DNA from: Phaeoceros laevis
Taxonomy: Eukaryota; Anthocerotophyta; Anthocerotopsida; Notothyladales
Length of the DNA stretch: 64,000 nucleotides
Assembly: GCA_049999765.1 (NCBI GenBank)
Contig: JBNGIQ010009531.1
Span: forward strand, 242,702 to 306,701
Direction: 5' to 3'
Shown here in pieces: positions 26,207-37,695 of the stretch. The notes beneath the pieces are model-generated. The model was not told the DNA's origin, made no database searches, and saw only the letters and a list, made by a program, of their open reading frames with translations. Each line of letters starts with the position of its first letter. Within the stretch, counting starts at the first letter, position 1. Position numbers and translations under genes: made by a program.

Positions 26207-27672
26207 CAGCAGCGCCTCCTAGTGCTTTGAAGGAAGTGGTGCAATGCAAATCACAGATTCTGTGGCTAGTCGGAAGGGGGCAGGCGCTTCCAGCAGTTCG
26301 GCACCTCTATGAGAAAAGAGTAGTGCATGGTTTTGTAGTCCTGCGAACACGGAGTACCCCAGCATGTGGAGATGGCTCTGTCCTGGAAAAGACGACCTGT
26401 CAACCGAAGGAGGATGCTCTGCCTAACCATTCTTTCGAGGACAATAATAGATCCTTATTTTTTGCTATTCTTCCTACTGCACTAAACATTCCATGGAAGT
26501 AGGAAGGAAGTTTGTTTATAGTGTTGCCAACTTGTTTGGGCAAAACCAGCTGGACTAGTGCGTGGTGAGCAACAGTGCTATACATGTACTGTAACAAACA
26601 GTCCCGCCCTGACTCTGCTGACTTGTACGAACGATGGCACCGGCACTCTACAACCTGCAGGCCGTGTAAGTTACAGTACAGAAAAAACAACCATTCCTTG
26701 TGGAATGGAAGCCGCGGGTCTAGATCTGTTCTTTGGTGAGGAATGCGACAGATTATCGTCACAGATATCTCTGTCCGCGGTGGCGATATCGCTGTCCGTG
26801 AGTCCGAAAGAGTCCGAATGTATCAAGCCTTCTGCCAGGCCGTGCGCTCACTCTCTCCCTCATGAACCGGCAACCGCAACATTCCGTCCGGCTGGACTTG
26901 CCCTCGCATGCCACCACCGGGTAGCACTAACTAATCAGCTTATTATTAGACCGCGAGAGAGAGAGAGTGCTCGCCACGTGGGCGTGCAAGGGCCCACCGC
27001 AAGGCCTGGCGGACCTTGATGGACTCGCGCCTCTCCCAACGTGGCCTTCGTCTCAATGTCCGCCCTAATAGTTATAACTACAGTACAGTAGGGCGGAGAT
27101 TGAGACGAAGGCCCCAACGTGGCTCCTCTCCTAGTGGGATGGATGTAACAGTTTCAGCAAAACATGGCAGCCAAATTGAAAGCTGGGTTATGATGAGTCG
27201 GATAGAGTTCGTCACTGTTGACGCTACTTCCTACAGTAGTACTGTTCAGCGAGTGTCACCTCCGGACTTGTTGGACAAGTTGCTTCCATGTACAAGTGAT
27301 CACCCCTATCGCACCGTGTGGCCCGCACGGACCCACAAACACGTTGTAGAGCTTCTCCTTCCCCATCCTCATCTTCATCCCGCCGCTTTCGATCTGTCTC
27401 TCTCCACGTTCTCTCTCTTGACACGTGGAAAGGCGTTACAGCTCAAGAATGGATTTCGGTGGCACCGCATGGACCGACTCAAGGAAAGCAATTGCTTAAT
27501 CTACCGTGTTTGTTCAACAGCATCGCTTGTCGCGCTTCCTATCCCAGCTTCTACTCCAAGACAGCAGATATTGGCACTGTCAGGGTCAATTGCGGCTATC
27601 TTCCGGGCGGGACACGAAGTGTCAGCAGCAGCAGCAGCGCTGAAGTACAGAATCTGAGGTTGTTGGAGAAAG
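26207..27672. other. Intergenic region with a fold-back element
   Basis: 1.47 kb with no gene I can support. Contains a palindromic insertion (27035-27122) and several ACGT cores, for example CCACGTGG-like boxes near 26978 and 27037. These could belong to the promoter of the next gene. Confidence 0.4.
27035..27122. mobile_element. Fold-back MITE-like element with flanking 10-base repeat
   Basis: CCCAACGTGG occurs at 27035-27044 and again at 27113-27122. Between them, 25-base arms beginning GGCCTTCGTCTCAAT are inverted copies with one mismatch around a loop of about 20 bases. This is the form of a very small inverted-repeat transposon with a 9-10 base target duplication, as expected for Mutator-type mobilisation. 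The arms overlap the GG of the direct repeat, so the exact border is ambiguous by two bases. Confidence 0.65.
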
Positions 27673-28366
27673 ATGGGGTCCTTGATGGCTGGCTGGGACT
27701 CGCCCGATTCACCCAAACGAGGTGAGCTTGCTGGAGGCAGCTCCAGGAAATGTGTGTTGCATGTGGGTTCTCACTTGTAAGTGATTCAACGGTGGGTTGG
27801 TGGCTTTGCTGCAGCACTACGGAGGAAGTCGTCTATGACGAATGATGAGGTGGAGAAGTTCTGGAAAGCCAAGAGGCACAGCGCGGAGCATGATGCGCCT
27901 TTGGTATGGTTTTGTTGTGCGTCTGCCAAGTGCGTTTGTATGTGTGTTAGCCCCACCGTGTCTCAAGTCTTTCGTCTGGAGGCAGGAGGATATCACCCAG
28001 ACGCAAGTCACGGTCGCTCGCCCCGCCCAGCTCTCTAAGAGCGTAACGATTCCAAGCTCCACTGTGGTGAAAACCCAGTCGGATGTCGTGTCGAGCCCCC
28101 ACAGCGGAGACTGGTAACATCACGTCACTCCAGCTACTTCGTGGAGCAGGCTCTGGGCGTAGAGTAAGGCATTGAGTTCCTTGCGGATTGCTGGCAGGTG
28201 GACCAGAAGCAGCTGGGCCTTTCTCAACGACCCTCCCAGCGAAATACGACCTGGAGATGGAGGCAGATATGTCCCACAGTTCGATGTTGCGACTCGTGCC
28301 AGCCTGAGCAGGGAGATGAGCTCCGGTTACAACTGTAGCTCGTCACCAATCCTGGGTCCATCTTAG
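27673..28366 (+). CDS. Conserved plant protein of unknown function (MGSLMAGWDSP family)
   Basis: Four exons: 27673-27721, 27815-27903, 27986-28113 and 28198-28366, summing to 435 bases, 144 residues. It opens MGSLMAGWDSPDSPKRA, continues SMTNDEVEKFWKAKR and ends in a Trp-rich motif, GDWWTRSSWAFLNDPP, followed by YVPQFDVATRAS. I recognise this layout (start motif, DEVEKFWKxKR, WWTRSxWAFLNEPP) from small uncharacterised land-plant proteins; no biochemical role is known to me. Start and splicing are supported because every junction falls in these motifs. Codons upstream of 27673 are open in one frame, but the start motif argues against a longer product. Confidence 0.8.
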
Positions 28367-28898
28367 TTGGCTGAACCGCTTTTGACGACGATGTTATCAC
28401 GATCTTTACTCAGTGGCAGGCTAGGCTGGGTGTTTTTTGTGGTTTCGTGCATATTGTACAGAATTCCGCTTCGTGAACTGGTTTTGAGCGGTTAGAGGCG
28501 CTCATCATGTATAGTAGTCATGCAATTTTGTGTTCTACCTAAGAATGTCCTGCGTTTGTGTCTTCCAAGCCAATGAGATTTTTCAGCCCGGCACATGGAA
28601 AGCCATGTGTGGTGATCTTGCTACCACCCCGTTTTAGGAAACTCTTCCACTGGACATCGCCGTCTGGCGTCCCTTGCTGTTTACTTGGGCGGTGCCTGCA
28701 GAATGCGAGTTTCAGAACTTATCAGAAATCAATTCTATGTGCAGAGTTTCCATGATCTTGACGGCCAGTTTGTTGCTCCTCACCTCAGTCTCTTTCAAAT
28801 ATGACGCTCCGCTTTAAATTTGTTAGCAAAGGTGGGTGTTAGAACACAACTCAAAAACCTGCACATCTTTTTTGGACTTGACAACATTGACTTCCTGA
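28367..28898. other. Convergent intergenic region
   Basis: 3' flanks of two converging genes. Nothing recognised. Confidence 0.4.
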
Positions 28899-31800
28899 TC
28901 ATAACCACCTTCTGCGCTTGTCTGCGCTGTCTTTGATAGCTTTGCCGAGGGACGACCTTTGCTCCGATTCCTTGTCAACCACAGCACCCCTTTTTTGGGC
29001 TGGGTTTGTCGGTGTTGTATGTGGCGCCACTGTCCCAGGATTACTAACCTGTAGCCTTGGGGTGCTCCGTTCTAATATAGACAAGTAATTCTCGTCGGAG
29101 AACAGATAAGGCCCTGTTATCCGAGATTCGCCGTGGTTGAGAGTATGCATAACCATACCCGTCTTTGACCTGTTGCCTTCCACAGCTTGGAACACATTGG
29201 CACCTGAATCCCCGTGCACTTCTTTTTCCCCAGTTGATTCACGGACACTTACCTGGCTGCGATTAAACGCCCCCGTAGATTCGGTGAGGACGCTTTGAGA
29301 AGGAATTTTTGCGCTCGCCACCTGTAGTGCAGGAGGAGAACAGTTCTTCTTCCGGCTTTCTCGTCGTTTTGGAGTGCTGCAAACAGAGGTGTCTTCGATG
29401 CCCAGAGCCTCAAATGAACTTTCCAAACTACTGCGGAGACTTCTTCCCGTCGTTTCGCTTGCCAAGATGGATAACTTCCTTACATGCTGTGGCGACCGTA
29501 CCTTCAGTTCAGAGACCTGAACGTTCAGAAGCCATCAACAGTAAGGGCAAGTTATAACAATGCAGAGCCGTTGTTATGAAATGAGGCTACTAGCACAACA
29601 AGGTGGCCCAGGGCGAAGTTTGCGAACCTTTTTCTCCAAAGCAGCAATCTCCTGCTTCAAGCCGGCTATACTACCGTCCTTTCTCCTGCACATATCCTCC
29701 AGAGCTGCTAATTTCTGCTCCAGACAGCAAGTTAAGAATTAAACTCGTCCAGCCTGAGAAGACAAGTGAACTTGTTTTCTACACCAGTTCTGGTGCAAAC
29801 CTTCTCATTTGCAACACTGGCTGCTTGACTCGCTGCAGTTATACTTTCTAGCGCTGTACTTCGTCGTTTGCTCTCTTCTTTCAGCTTTTGTATCTCTGCT
29901 GATTTTTCAGACAACAAAGCTTGGTCGGCCTGCACAGAGAGCGAGCAGTTCCGAGCTTACAATATTTCTTACAGGCTTAAACACCCACAAAGGGATACAG
30001 AACGTTATTACCTTCCTGCCCCGTTGTAGATCGTCATACTCTAATTCTTTCAACCTCAACTCTCTTGTAAGCTCCATCGCATCAAAATTAGCCTTTGCCT
30101 GGGGTCAAGTGCAGATCAGGGCATACGGTAAGCAGCACCGGTAAAAAGGCTGACGGAAGTGACAGAAAGACCGCCTTAATGTTGGGCACCTGAATTTTCT
30201 TGTTAATCTGAAGGGCCTCTGCCAGTTTCACCTCAGCTTCCTGTTTCTGTTTCTCACTTGCTTGAAGACATGCTTTCATGCTACTCATCTGAGCTTCCAT
30301 ACCTGCAACCTATTGAATAACATGCCAAGGATGTTAAACACTAAATGCATAAACCATTCCCGTCTGACATGAGGAAGCATTTTTTCCATACCTTGGACGC
30401 AGCTATTTCCAGCTCTGATAATAGCTGTTCGGCAATAGACTCTGCGGAGCAAGTGGGCAACCCGGGAGAGGGTGCGGTGATTGTATCTACAGCTTTGCTG
30501 ACTGCTTCTCTCAACGCAAAAGCCAGGTCAGCCCCTTCCATGCTCCAAGGGGCAGAATGTGACAAGTATGAGTGGGTTGAAAGACGATTCTCATCGACCG
30601 GATAGAGCAGTCTACGAGATTTGCATAGGTCTTCTCTGACAGCTTCCTGTAGGTCCCAAGTTTCTTGTCCACCATGCGTACTCAACCACTGTCGCCAAGC
30701 ACTGATGCTGGCCGCGCTCGGTTTAGTGTAGCACCTTCCATCCTGTCAAACAAAAGTGCATCTTTTGTCAAACAAAAGAAATTGTCTGTTAAGTGCCGTG
30801 GTTACAGGCCAACTTCTAAAGAGAAACCAGCTAAATCATGGGAAGGCAATGGACCTTCAATATCTGGCGGCACTTCTCAAACTCGGACGGAGAAATGTCT
30901 AGAGCAGCTAGGGACTCTGGCCCAACTGTGTTGTACATGTGTAACACTGCAGTCTGAAGGAATGCTACCAACTCCGTAGCATGCTCTATGCTTTGTTGCA
31001 GTGCCACCAATGCTACAATAACAAGGGTTCAAGGGGGCAATATACATCAACACTGTTTGAATGTGCACAAGAATGATATCCTAATGGCCGTTTGTGTAAC
31101 TTACCAGGTCCTTTCTTCGGAGATGAGGGAGCATCTATCAAGTCGGAGTGAGAAGTGTCACAGTCGTTCTGAAACACTTTAGCCTATTGTCAATCAAGTC
31201 GGCAGGTCAGTCAGGCGTTGAACCACAGAATACCAGTGACTCGGACATTTTGTAGTTTACCATGTCGATCACTTCTGCAAAAGCTCCAAGAACAGCAAAG
31301 GCCTCCTTTTCGAGAAAGACTCGTATGTCTTTCTGCAATGATGGCCAACTAGAACATCAGAACTATCAAAGCCAAGCTGATGTATACGTTGCGAGACAGT
31401 GTAACTGGACAAGTCCTGTGAGGTGCTGTAACTAAACGCAGAAGGGAGAAAACAACAAGGTCCTTGCCCTGATGCCAAGAATGATTGCTGCACATTGAGC
31501 TCTAGAAGCACTTGCTTCTGTCCCACTTTTGGCTCTGAATTCATCGACCGCTGCATGTGACCCTTGCCACATGAGCGAGCCAGCTTCTCCCATCTGTATC
31601 AACGAAGGAAAAACAGGTGATTCGTGCTGCAGAAGAAAACATATTCATTGCTCGCAGTCCAACCCGTGGTCATGAGGAAGTGCAGGTGGCAAGTCATAAG
31701 AAAGGAGCAGTTGAACACCTCAGGGTAAGCCTTTTTGCTGGTATGTGTTGGAAACCGTTGCGGACTACCGTAAAAGCTGTCAAGAGATGTCACAGAGGAA

Positions 31801-32933
31801 TGAACAGACAACCATTCAGTCGGATCTTCGACATCCAACATGATATCTCCAAACAGTGGATTATCCCAGCCCCGGGATCCCTGTCTCCTAATGTTGCGAG
31901 TTCCTTCCTTAGCCGCTTCTAAGTGCGATAGGCCATCTTCAAGCACAAGACCTTTCTTCACCGCCCGATCTCCATCTGTACGTAATACTTCTGTCACCTC
32001 TTCCGTCATGGGAGATTTTGATGTGTTGTCGAACAATACTTTGTCCCAGAGCTCCCTCAGTTCTTGTCTCAGAAGTGTCAAGGATTGTTCCTGCGAATTG
32101 ACGGAAACATGTGAAACAGCTGAACACATTCAAATATAAGGTGTCATGGGAGCAGAGCTTCGCACCTTGGAGTCGAGGGCTTGCTGCAGGCTATTAATGT
32201 CCTTCAGATTCCTCTCTTTAGCAGAGGCAGCTGCAGCTGCTGCAACAGCTACCACAAGAACTCTTTGCAGAGGTGCAAACCCTTCCCAAACAGCAGCTTC
32301 TTTGTCACCAAGCTGACTGCTTACCCTTGCCAAGCAAGAAGCTGAGCTTGATTTGCCATAGTCGACTGAAAACCAAGAAACAAATCCATCCCTGCTGAAG
32401 TTCGAGCTCTCACATGATGTGGCAGGCTCATGTGCAGTATGACCGCAGCCTTGGGCTTGCCCCAACAAGCTTCCTCTTCTCCCGTTGGTTTTAACATAAG
32501 GGCTCGGTCTGCTTGCACTCCACAGGCAGAGGCGCTGAATAGGCCCGACAGAACCAACAGAGAGGGGTTCTTTCTCATATACCGAGCCCGGAGTCCCTGC
32601 AGTTATGGACTGATCCGCAGCTCCCTGACCAGGACAGCTGTTGTCACAGATTGACATGCAAGCAAACTCATCGAGCTGTTGACATGTATCTCCTACTGTG
32701 ACTGAAGTGTCTTGAGAAGACAGTATTCTCTCACAGAATGAGAGCTGGTGAAAGGGACTGGTTTCTTGACATAAAATCCGGGGCAATCCAGCAAGTCCTC
32801 CACGCGAAGAGGTCGATTTCTCAACGTCATTATGCGAACATCTGGCTCCGGAAGTGCTATCTTTCTGATAGCGGTTCAAGGAAGCTCTTCTCCTGGCGGG
32901 GGCGAAGCGCCGGTTAACCATACAGTGAATCAT
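28899..32933 (-). CDS. Large coiled-coil protein, unknown function
   Basis: Twelve exons: 32933-32166, 32090-31719, 31593-31438, 31332-31261, 31168-31105, 31012-30855, 30742-30392, 30309-30190, 30098-30012, 29929-29801, 29714-29628 and 29516-28899. They sum exactly to 2982 bases, 993 residues, and stay open throughout. Residues 1-220 are Ser-rich and disordered. Then comes a short hydrophobic Ala/Val stretch (RVLVVAVAAAAAASAKERN), perhaps a membrane or buried helix, leading into a first coiled coil (SLTLLRQELRELWDK). A helical middle part (ALVALQQSIEHATELVAFLQ) follows. Exons 8-11 give about 120 residues of heptad-rich coiled coil rich in Lys/Glu/Gln (KLKEESKRRST, IAALEKK). The C-terminal 200 residues are Ser/Thr/Pro-rich and end in a basic cluster, KRRRWL. 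I do not recognise the family. Exon 3 is the least certain. Microtubule or chromatin association would be a guess. Confidence 0.75.
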
Positions 32934-34155
32934 CTTCCTCAGCCCTGTACTCTATCTGCCCGGAACCTTCTCGTATGCCATGGAACCACAATCTGCACTA
33001 CAGCAAGCTGCGGATTTAGCTGTGCTGCCATTCAAAGAAATGCCACTTCGAAGCTGACTGGCACAAGAAAGTGAGTGAACCTGACACCCGTGACCAGCAG
33101 CGCACCTGATGAGTTTTGTTTGGCCCAGTTGGAGCTATTGCCACGAGACAAAAAGATTTTGAACAGGAGAGCCAACGTTCGGGATGACCACAGAAACGGA
33201 TGGAGGAGCTAGGTGAGACCTAACATTCTGCCAAAGCTACAAGCAGTGGCTCCAATCGTCACGCATCGTATAGCTAAAGGAGATAGTCGGTGGAGCCCTT
33301 TCTAAGCCCGCCATGCTGCAAAAGATCATCGGATTGTGCGACCAACTCAGCTATGCGAAATAAAGATGGGAGCTGGACAAGGTGACTAGGCCAAAGAATC
33401 GGCTACGGTCGTCCAAGAACAGGCAATTCACCTCCCACAACATAACAGACTGGAGCAAATCTCAACCAGCATCATTTTTCTGCATTTCTCTGCAAGCCAA
33501 GGGGCCTACCACCAGCAAATCTTCCAGATTTGAGATCGAAATTCCTACAAGAATTCAGGCACAGCAAATCAAGAAAGGAAGGGCACAGCAGTTTGACCCC
33601 GAGCTATACATCTTCACAAGCCCTCATCCTGCACTCGAGCAACAGGAGTTCGAAACAATTCGACAAGCTGCACAGAAGCCAAGGGAGTGCAAGCATGAAA
33701 ACGGGTGTAGCTGAGCATTCTAGGGATGTGCTCCTTGTTCGAATTGAAAACGGGCGGGACAGGCTCCGTTGGGGCAAGGATCGACGTTGGTAACAGCCAG
33801 ACTTGCTAGCCGTCCGTTAGCTGCGTTATAATTTAACAACCTCCACCAATATCCTATATGTCGAGGATTCATGAGGTTCTGCTTTGGCTTACTTTTGAGG
33901 CTTGGCGTTCGTAGCGACATCGGATATTTTGGATAGGCCTAGCACCTTCTTGAGCCCCCTTGAATCCTTCAGCTCAGAAAGCCCAATTTGGCCAGGAACA
34001 TGGCAGCTGTAGAGCTTGCCCAGATATGCAGCAGGGTCGTGCTCGGAGGGGAAGCGGCTTGCCCGAAGTTGCTCTCTCATGGCAATGTCAGATTGGGGGA
34101 TTCGTGGCACCGTGGAGCTCGGCTGGTGGCGGAGGTGTTTCAGGGCCGAGTTGGA
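32934..34155. other. Divergent intergenic region
   Basis: About 1.2 kb between the coiled-coil gene and the DUF3082 gene. It holds only short ORFs without family features. The last 150 bases may include coding sequence if the downstream gene starts at its earlier in-frame ATG (34000). Confidence 0.4.
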
Positions 34156-35304
34156 ATGAGCTCATGCAGCCTGAGAAGCAAGCATCCTCTGCTGCTCGTT
34201 CCAGGCTCACATTTGTTGCCGGTATGCTTGCTGTGTGATCTGCTGTGTTGGTTGATACCCTGCCGAGGGTTCCATGTCATTTGCCTTTCACAATTTCGAT
34301 GGTGGTCTTCCTTGGTTGATTCTTTGTCTATACCGTTGCTCTTGCACGACTGTATCTCAGGGAGGGGTTGTGTTGTCCAGTGCGCGGGGTAGCTGGGGCA
34401 GGGCGAAGGCCGTTCCCAGGGAACTCTGGCAGCTGGCTGAGGACTTGGCAGACTTGGAGGATGGTCCCATAGAATTGCCTGCGGATTTCGATCCTCTCGG
34501 GAATGTTAGCGAGTTCTCCCCGCTACAGATTGGCGCCAGCTTTGTGCTCACAGGGACGCTGGCCTTCCTTCTCTACCGGGCGGTGACGAAGCGGCTGCAG
34601 CGGGCCAAGGAAATGGTGAGTGACCTACCTCCGCCAGGCTTGTGCAGGATTGTGTTGCATAACGTTCTGAACTGGAGTTCGTGCCTCCTCCCAGCAATTC
34701 CGCTCCTCAGGTGCAACCAAGGCGGTGGACTCGGCGGAGGAGGCTAAAAGGGCTGCCATTTTGCGCCTCAAGCGGGAGCCTGAAGTCGAAACCCCTCCGC
34801 CCAGCGCGGTGCAAACCTTGTTTGGCGCACTGGTGGCTGGCGCCATCTCGCTGTTGTTGTACAGATTCACTGCTACCGTGGAAGCTGGGTTTGCCAATCA
34901 GTCCGTATCTGGAGACTACTCGGTACGTTTTATGTGCAGACAGAACTGAGGTTTTTTGGTAGTGGTTGTCCAGCCCCTGACAGCGTCCGTCTGCCTGCCC
35001 GCAGATCCGCAACATCACAATTACTGTCAGGTGAGCTGGATTTTCCGCTGTGCGTCGGGCTTACCGCAAAGCTTGTGGTTGGCATCTTGGTGCTGAGAGG
35101 GGGCCTGGTGCTGAGTGTCTTGTGTTTTGCAGGACCATCATCAACGGTTTATGCTACCTATCCACTTTTGTGTTCGCTGCCAATTCAGTGGGATTGACAC
35201 TATACTCTCTGCAGCTTGCCCTCTTCCCCAGTGGCTTTTCTTCTGACAACTCCTTACCTGGCCCCGCGATCGACGAGAAAGAAGGGGATAGAAGAGTGGA
35301 CTAA
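34156..35304 (+). CDS. Plastid-type membrane protein, DUF3082 family
   Basis: Five exons: 34156-34221, 34361-34615, 34695-34922, 35005-35030 and 35133-35304, 747 bases, 248 residues. It has three hydrophobic helices: GASFVLTGTLAFLLYRAVT, TLFGALVAGAISLLLYRFT and a third at STFVFAANSVGLTLYSLQLAL. The block ITITVRTIINGLCYLSTFVF is typical of the plant and cyanobacterial DUF3082 proteins. Exon 4 is only 26 bases, but the frame and motif require it. The start is uncertain: an in-frame ATG at 34000 would add 52 residues. Function is unknown; thylakoid or envelope location is inferred from the family. Confidence 0.85.
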
Positions 35305-35639
35305 TTTTGTCCCCTCTATGGACTGGTAGAACGCAGCAGCTACCTTTCTCGTGTTCCTCTTGCCATAATATTCGATGGGGAAGGGACCAGTATCGTGGTG
35401 ATGGTGAGTGTGTCGTGGTGATGGTGGTTCAGTCAGGCCTCCTGTCCACTTTGGTTGCTGAGACCATCCTTTGACAGTTGGAACGTGACACAGTGAACAA
35501 ATCTTATCTTTTCTGCACTGAAAGGAATGCCTGGTTGGCTTCCGGATCGGTAAAAGCTGTATCATACACTTCCGAACCGCGAAGGTGGGATGAAGGTGGG
35601 GCTTTCCCCAGCGTCTATCGCTGCGAACTGTCATAGACT

Positions 35640-35657
35640 CAGGGCCCCTTTCCATGT
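35640..35657 (+). repeat. Outer inverted repeat, left copy
   Basis: CAGGGCCCCTTTCCATGT here is matched, inverted and with two to three mismatches, at 42304-42323. The pair encloses the whole mobile island. See the finding; no matching flanking duplication was found. Confidence 0.35.
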
Positions 35658-35927
35658 ACCGCAAACTTTACCGCTTCGTAAATTTATAGAGGAAGACCTG
35701 GGGATTCCCTTGTCACGGACGGGAAAAGGCCTTCTCGCATTAGGGCAAGTCAAACTTAACTTTCCGGTTCCGGGCCTCGACTGGTGGCTCGTCACAGGGC
35801 CAAAACGGGATTCCCGTGGGCCGCCTCTAGAGGTCCCCGTGAGCCGGCAGCGGGAATCCCGTCTGGGAAAAACTTTACCGTCGGCCTTCCCGGCGACCTA
35901 ATAACAAGCCTTCTGGCGTCCTGGCCA

Positions 35928-35936
35928 GACTCCATG
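35928..35936 (+). repeat. Target-site duplication of the MULE, left
   Basis: GACTCCATG, identical to 40956-40964. Nine bases is the duplication length typical of Mutator-like transposons. Confidence 0.85.
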
Positions 35937-36217
35937 CGCTGTCAATAGAGTTCGTCGATGAGTTAAGGCACACGCGTTGGCAGGCGGTGGGGCCCGCCAC
36001 TGCCATCCGGTCCTCGTGCTCGCCTTGCCTCGCCGTTCCGTAAGCTACCAACGGCAACGGCAAGCCAGCGCTCCATGCCATGCAGCGCGCCATGCCATGT
36101 TCCGTGCCATGCGCCATGCGATGTCATAAGGCCATGCCATGCCCTCCCTACCCGCTCACCCTGCTGCCTACGGTACACGGCGCGTGTCCGACCTGCCCGG
36201 ATAACGAGCGGTGACGG
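35937..36217 (+). repeat. MULE terminal inverted repeat, left
   Basis: About 281 bases, the inverse of 40671-40955. It contains many copies of CCATGCCATG-type motifs, which could be transposase-binding sites. Compared with the right copy it lacks about 9 bases at one site and has 6 extra at another. Confidence 0.88.
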
Positions 36218-36946
36218 TCTAAAGTCAAATTTAACCTAATGACACCACTAACGATTCATGCCATGGGCATCGGCAGCCGCAAGAGCAGCCGCAGCTGGCC
36301 GGCGGGAGGCTGGCTGCTTGAGAAGAGTGGCGCAAGGAGGCGGCGGCGTGGCAGGTGGAGAGGAAGGGAGGATCCTCCTTTCCTTGGCCAGTAGGTGTGC
36401 CAGGCGCTGGCGCGGCCGTGAGAGAGAGGCGGCACAGCCATCACCGCGGGCAGGCCGCGAATGTGCACGGAGGCCGTGAGCGTGAGGCAGCGCCGCGAGC
36501 AGGCAGGCTGCACGCCGTAGGCAGGCAGGCGCGAGGAAGGCAGGTAGGCGACACGGCGAGGCTGGACGCCTTGGATGCGGGCTGGAGGACCTGGCGGATT
36601 GGAGATCGCAGTTGGAGGAGCTCGCATTGGCAGCGGGACGGGCTGCTGCAGAGCCTCTGGTGCTTGAGGAGACGCCACGCGACCCCGTGGCTGCGTGAGG
36701 AGGGCTGGAACGCCCTGGATCCGTGAGGAAAGGGCCGCAGGCCCAGGATTTGCAAGCAGAAAGGCCTGATTCTAGCGGACAGTTGGAAGCTGCACGCAAG
36801 GTGATTGACAGTCTGACCACAAGGATTGTGCAAGTGTTGATTGACTGGTAAGTGGCACTATGTGTTGCCAGCACGTTACAGCTATGCTAGCAGCTTGTGC
36901 ACATGTTGCTTTGGCGCTAATTTTCGCATTGTATGTGCCAGGTTAG

Positions 36947-37291
36947 ATGGCAGAACGTTTTATGTTGCTGAAGGACCTTATTGACGCCAGGTCCAATGTG
37001 CCTCCACCTTGTCATATTCCTATTAAGATCAAGGTGCTGGAATATGACAGGGCCGGTTTCAAAGTCTTTGATGGGTGCCCAAGCTGTTACAAGAAGATGA
37101 GGATAGCAACCGAGAGTCTTTACGTCAACTGCCCGAACTGTGGACTAACTCCCTCCCACCTAGAGCTCTGTTTTCGCCTGCAACTACTTGTCACTGATGG
37201 ATCTGAGTATAGTTGGGTTGTAGCAAAAGATGCCACCGCTGACTTGTGTGCATCTAAGCGCAGTGGAGTACAGTCTATTACGATTGCTTAG
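36947..37291 (+). CDS. RPA1 C-terminal zinc-module-like protein carried in the MULE
   Basis: A 114-residue ORF between the left repeat and the transposase. It has four cysteines in CPSC (44, 47) and CPNC (62, 65), then a beta-rich stretch FRLQLLVTDGSEYSWVVAKDATADL. The order zinc-ribbon then OB-fold strands with a VTDGSE-type turn and a W-x3-A-K-D-A motif is that of the C-terminal DNA-binding domain of replication protein A large subunit. Upstream there is a plausible splice acceptor (CAG just before GTTAGATGG), so it may be the last exon of a longer gene. Whether it is a captured host fragment or a working accessory protein cannot be told here. Confidence 0.6.
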   Translation: MAERFMLLKDLIDARSNVPPPCHIPIKIKVLEYDRAGFKVFDGCPSCYKKMRIATESLYVNCPNCGLTPSHLELCFRLQLLVTDGSEYSWVVAKDATADLCASKRSGVQSITIA

Positions 37292-37695
37292 TGAGAATCT
37301 GAAAGGTTTATCTACCTGCGGATAGATAGAGCACAGTCTGTAGCTAGACGAGCATTGTTTCGTGAATTTCCTGTAACACAGGTACTCCTATGACATAGGT
37401 AGATGCTTTTAATGATGCGAGCTACACTGCCCATACTTGGGCTTGATGCCAGTCTACCAGTTGATAATGCCTCCTGGCCAGGCTTTAAGCAAATGTAAAA
37501 ACGTTCTTCAAAGCTACAAATCGAAAAGCAGCGCGCAAGTGACTTCTCAAGAGTCATGACAGACATCCAGATCACGTTTGATCATATTGAGCATAGTATG
37601 AACATATCTCATACATAAATGAGAGAAAAAATCAGATATGTATCATCAGCATTCGTATATACGTGGAAACCAGTTGATTGTCCCAAACACTACTA

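Noticed and set aside
27318-27725. Upstream extension of the MGSLMAGWDSP gene
   Set aside because: The open frame upstream is not in the frame of the start motif; the family begins at the ATG used here.
36248-36874. Long minus-strand ORF in GC-rich sequence of the MULE
   Set aside because: Ala/Arg/Pro-rich shadow of high GC content; overlapping ORFs exist in several frames and none has motifs.
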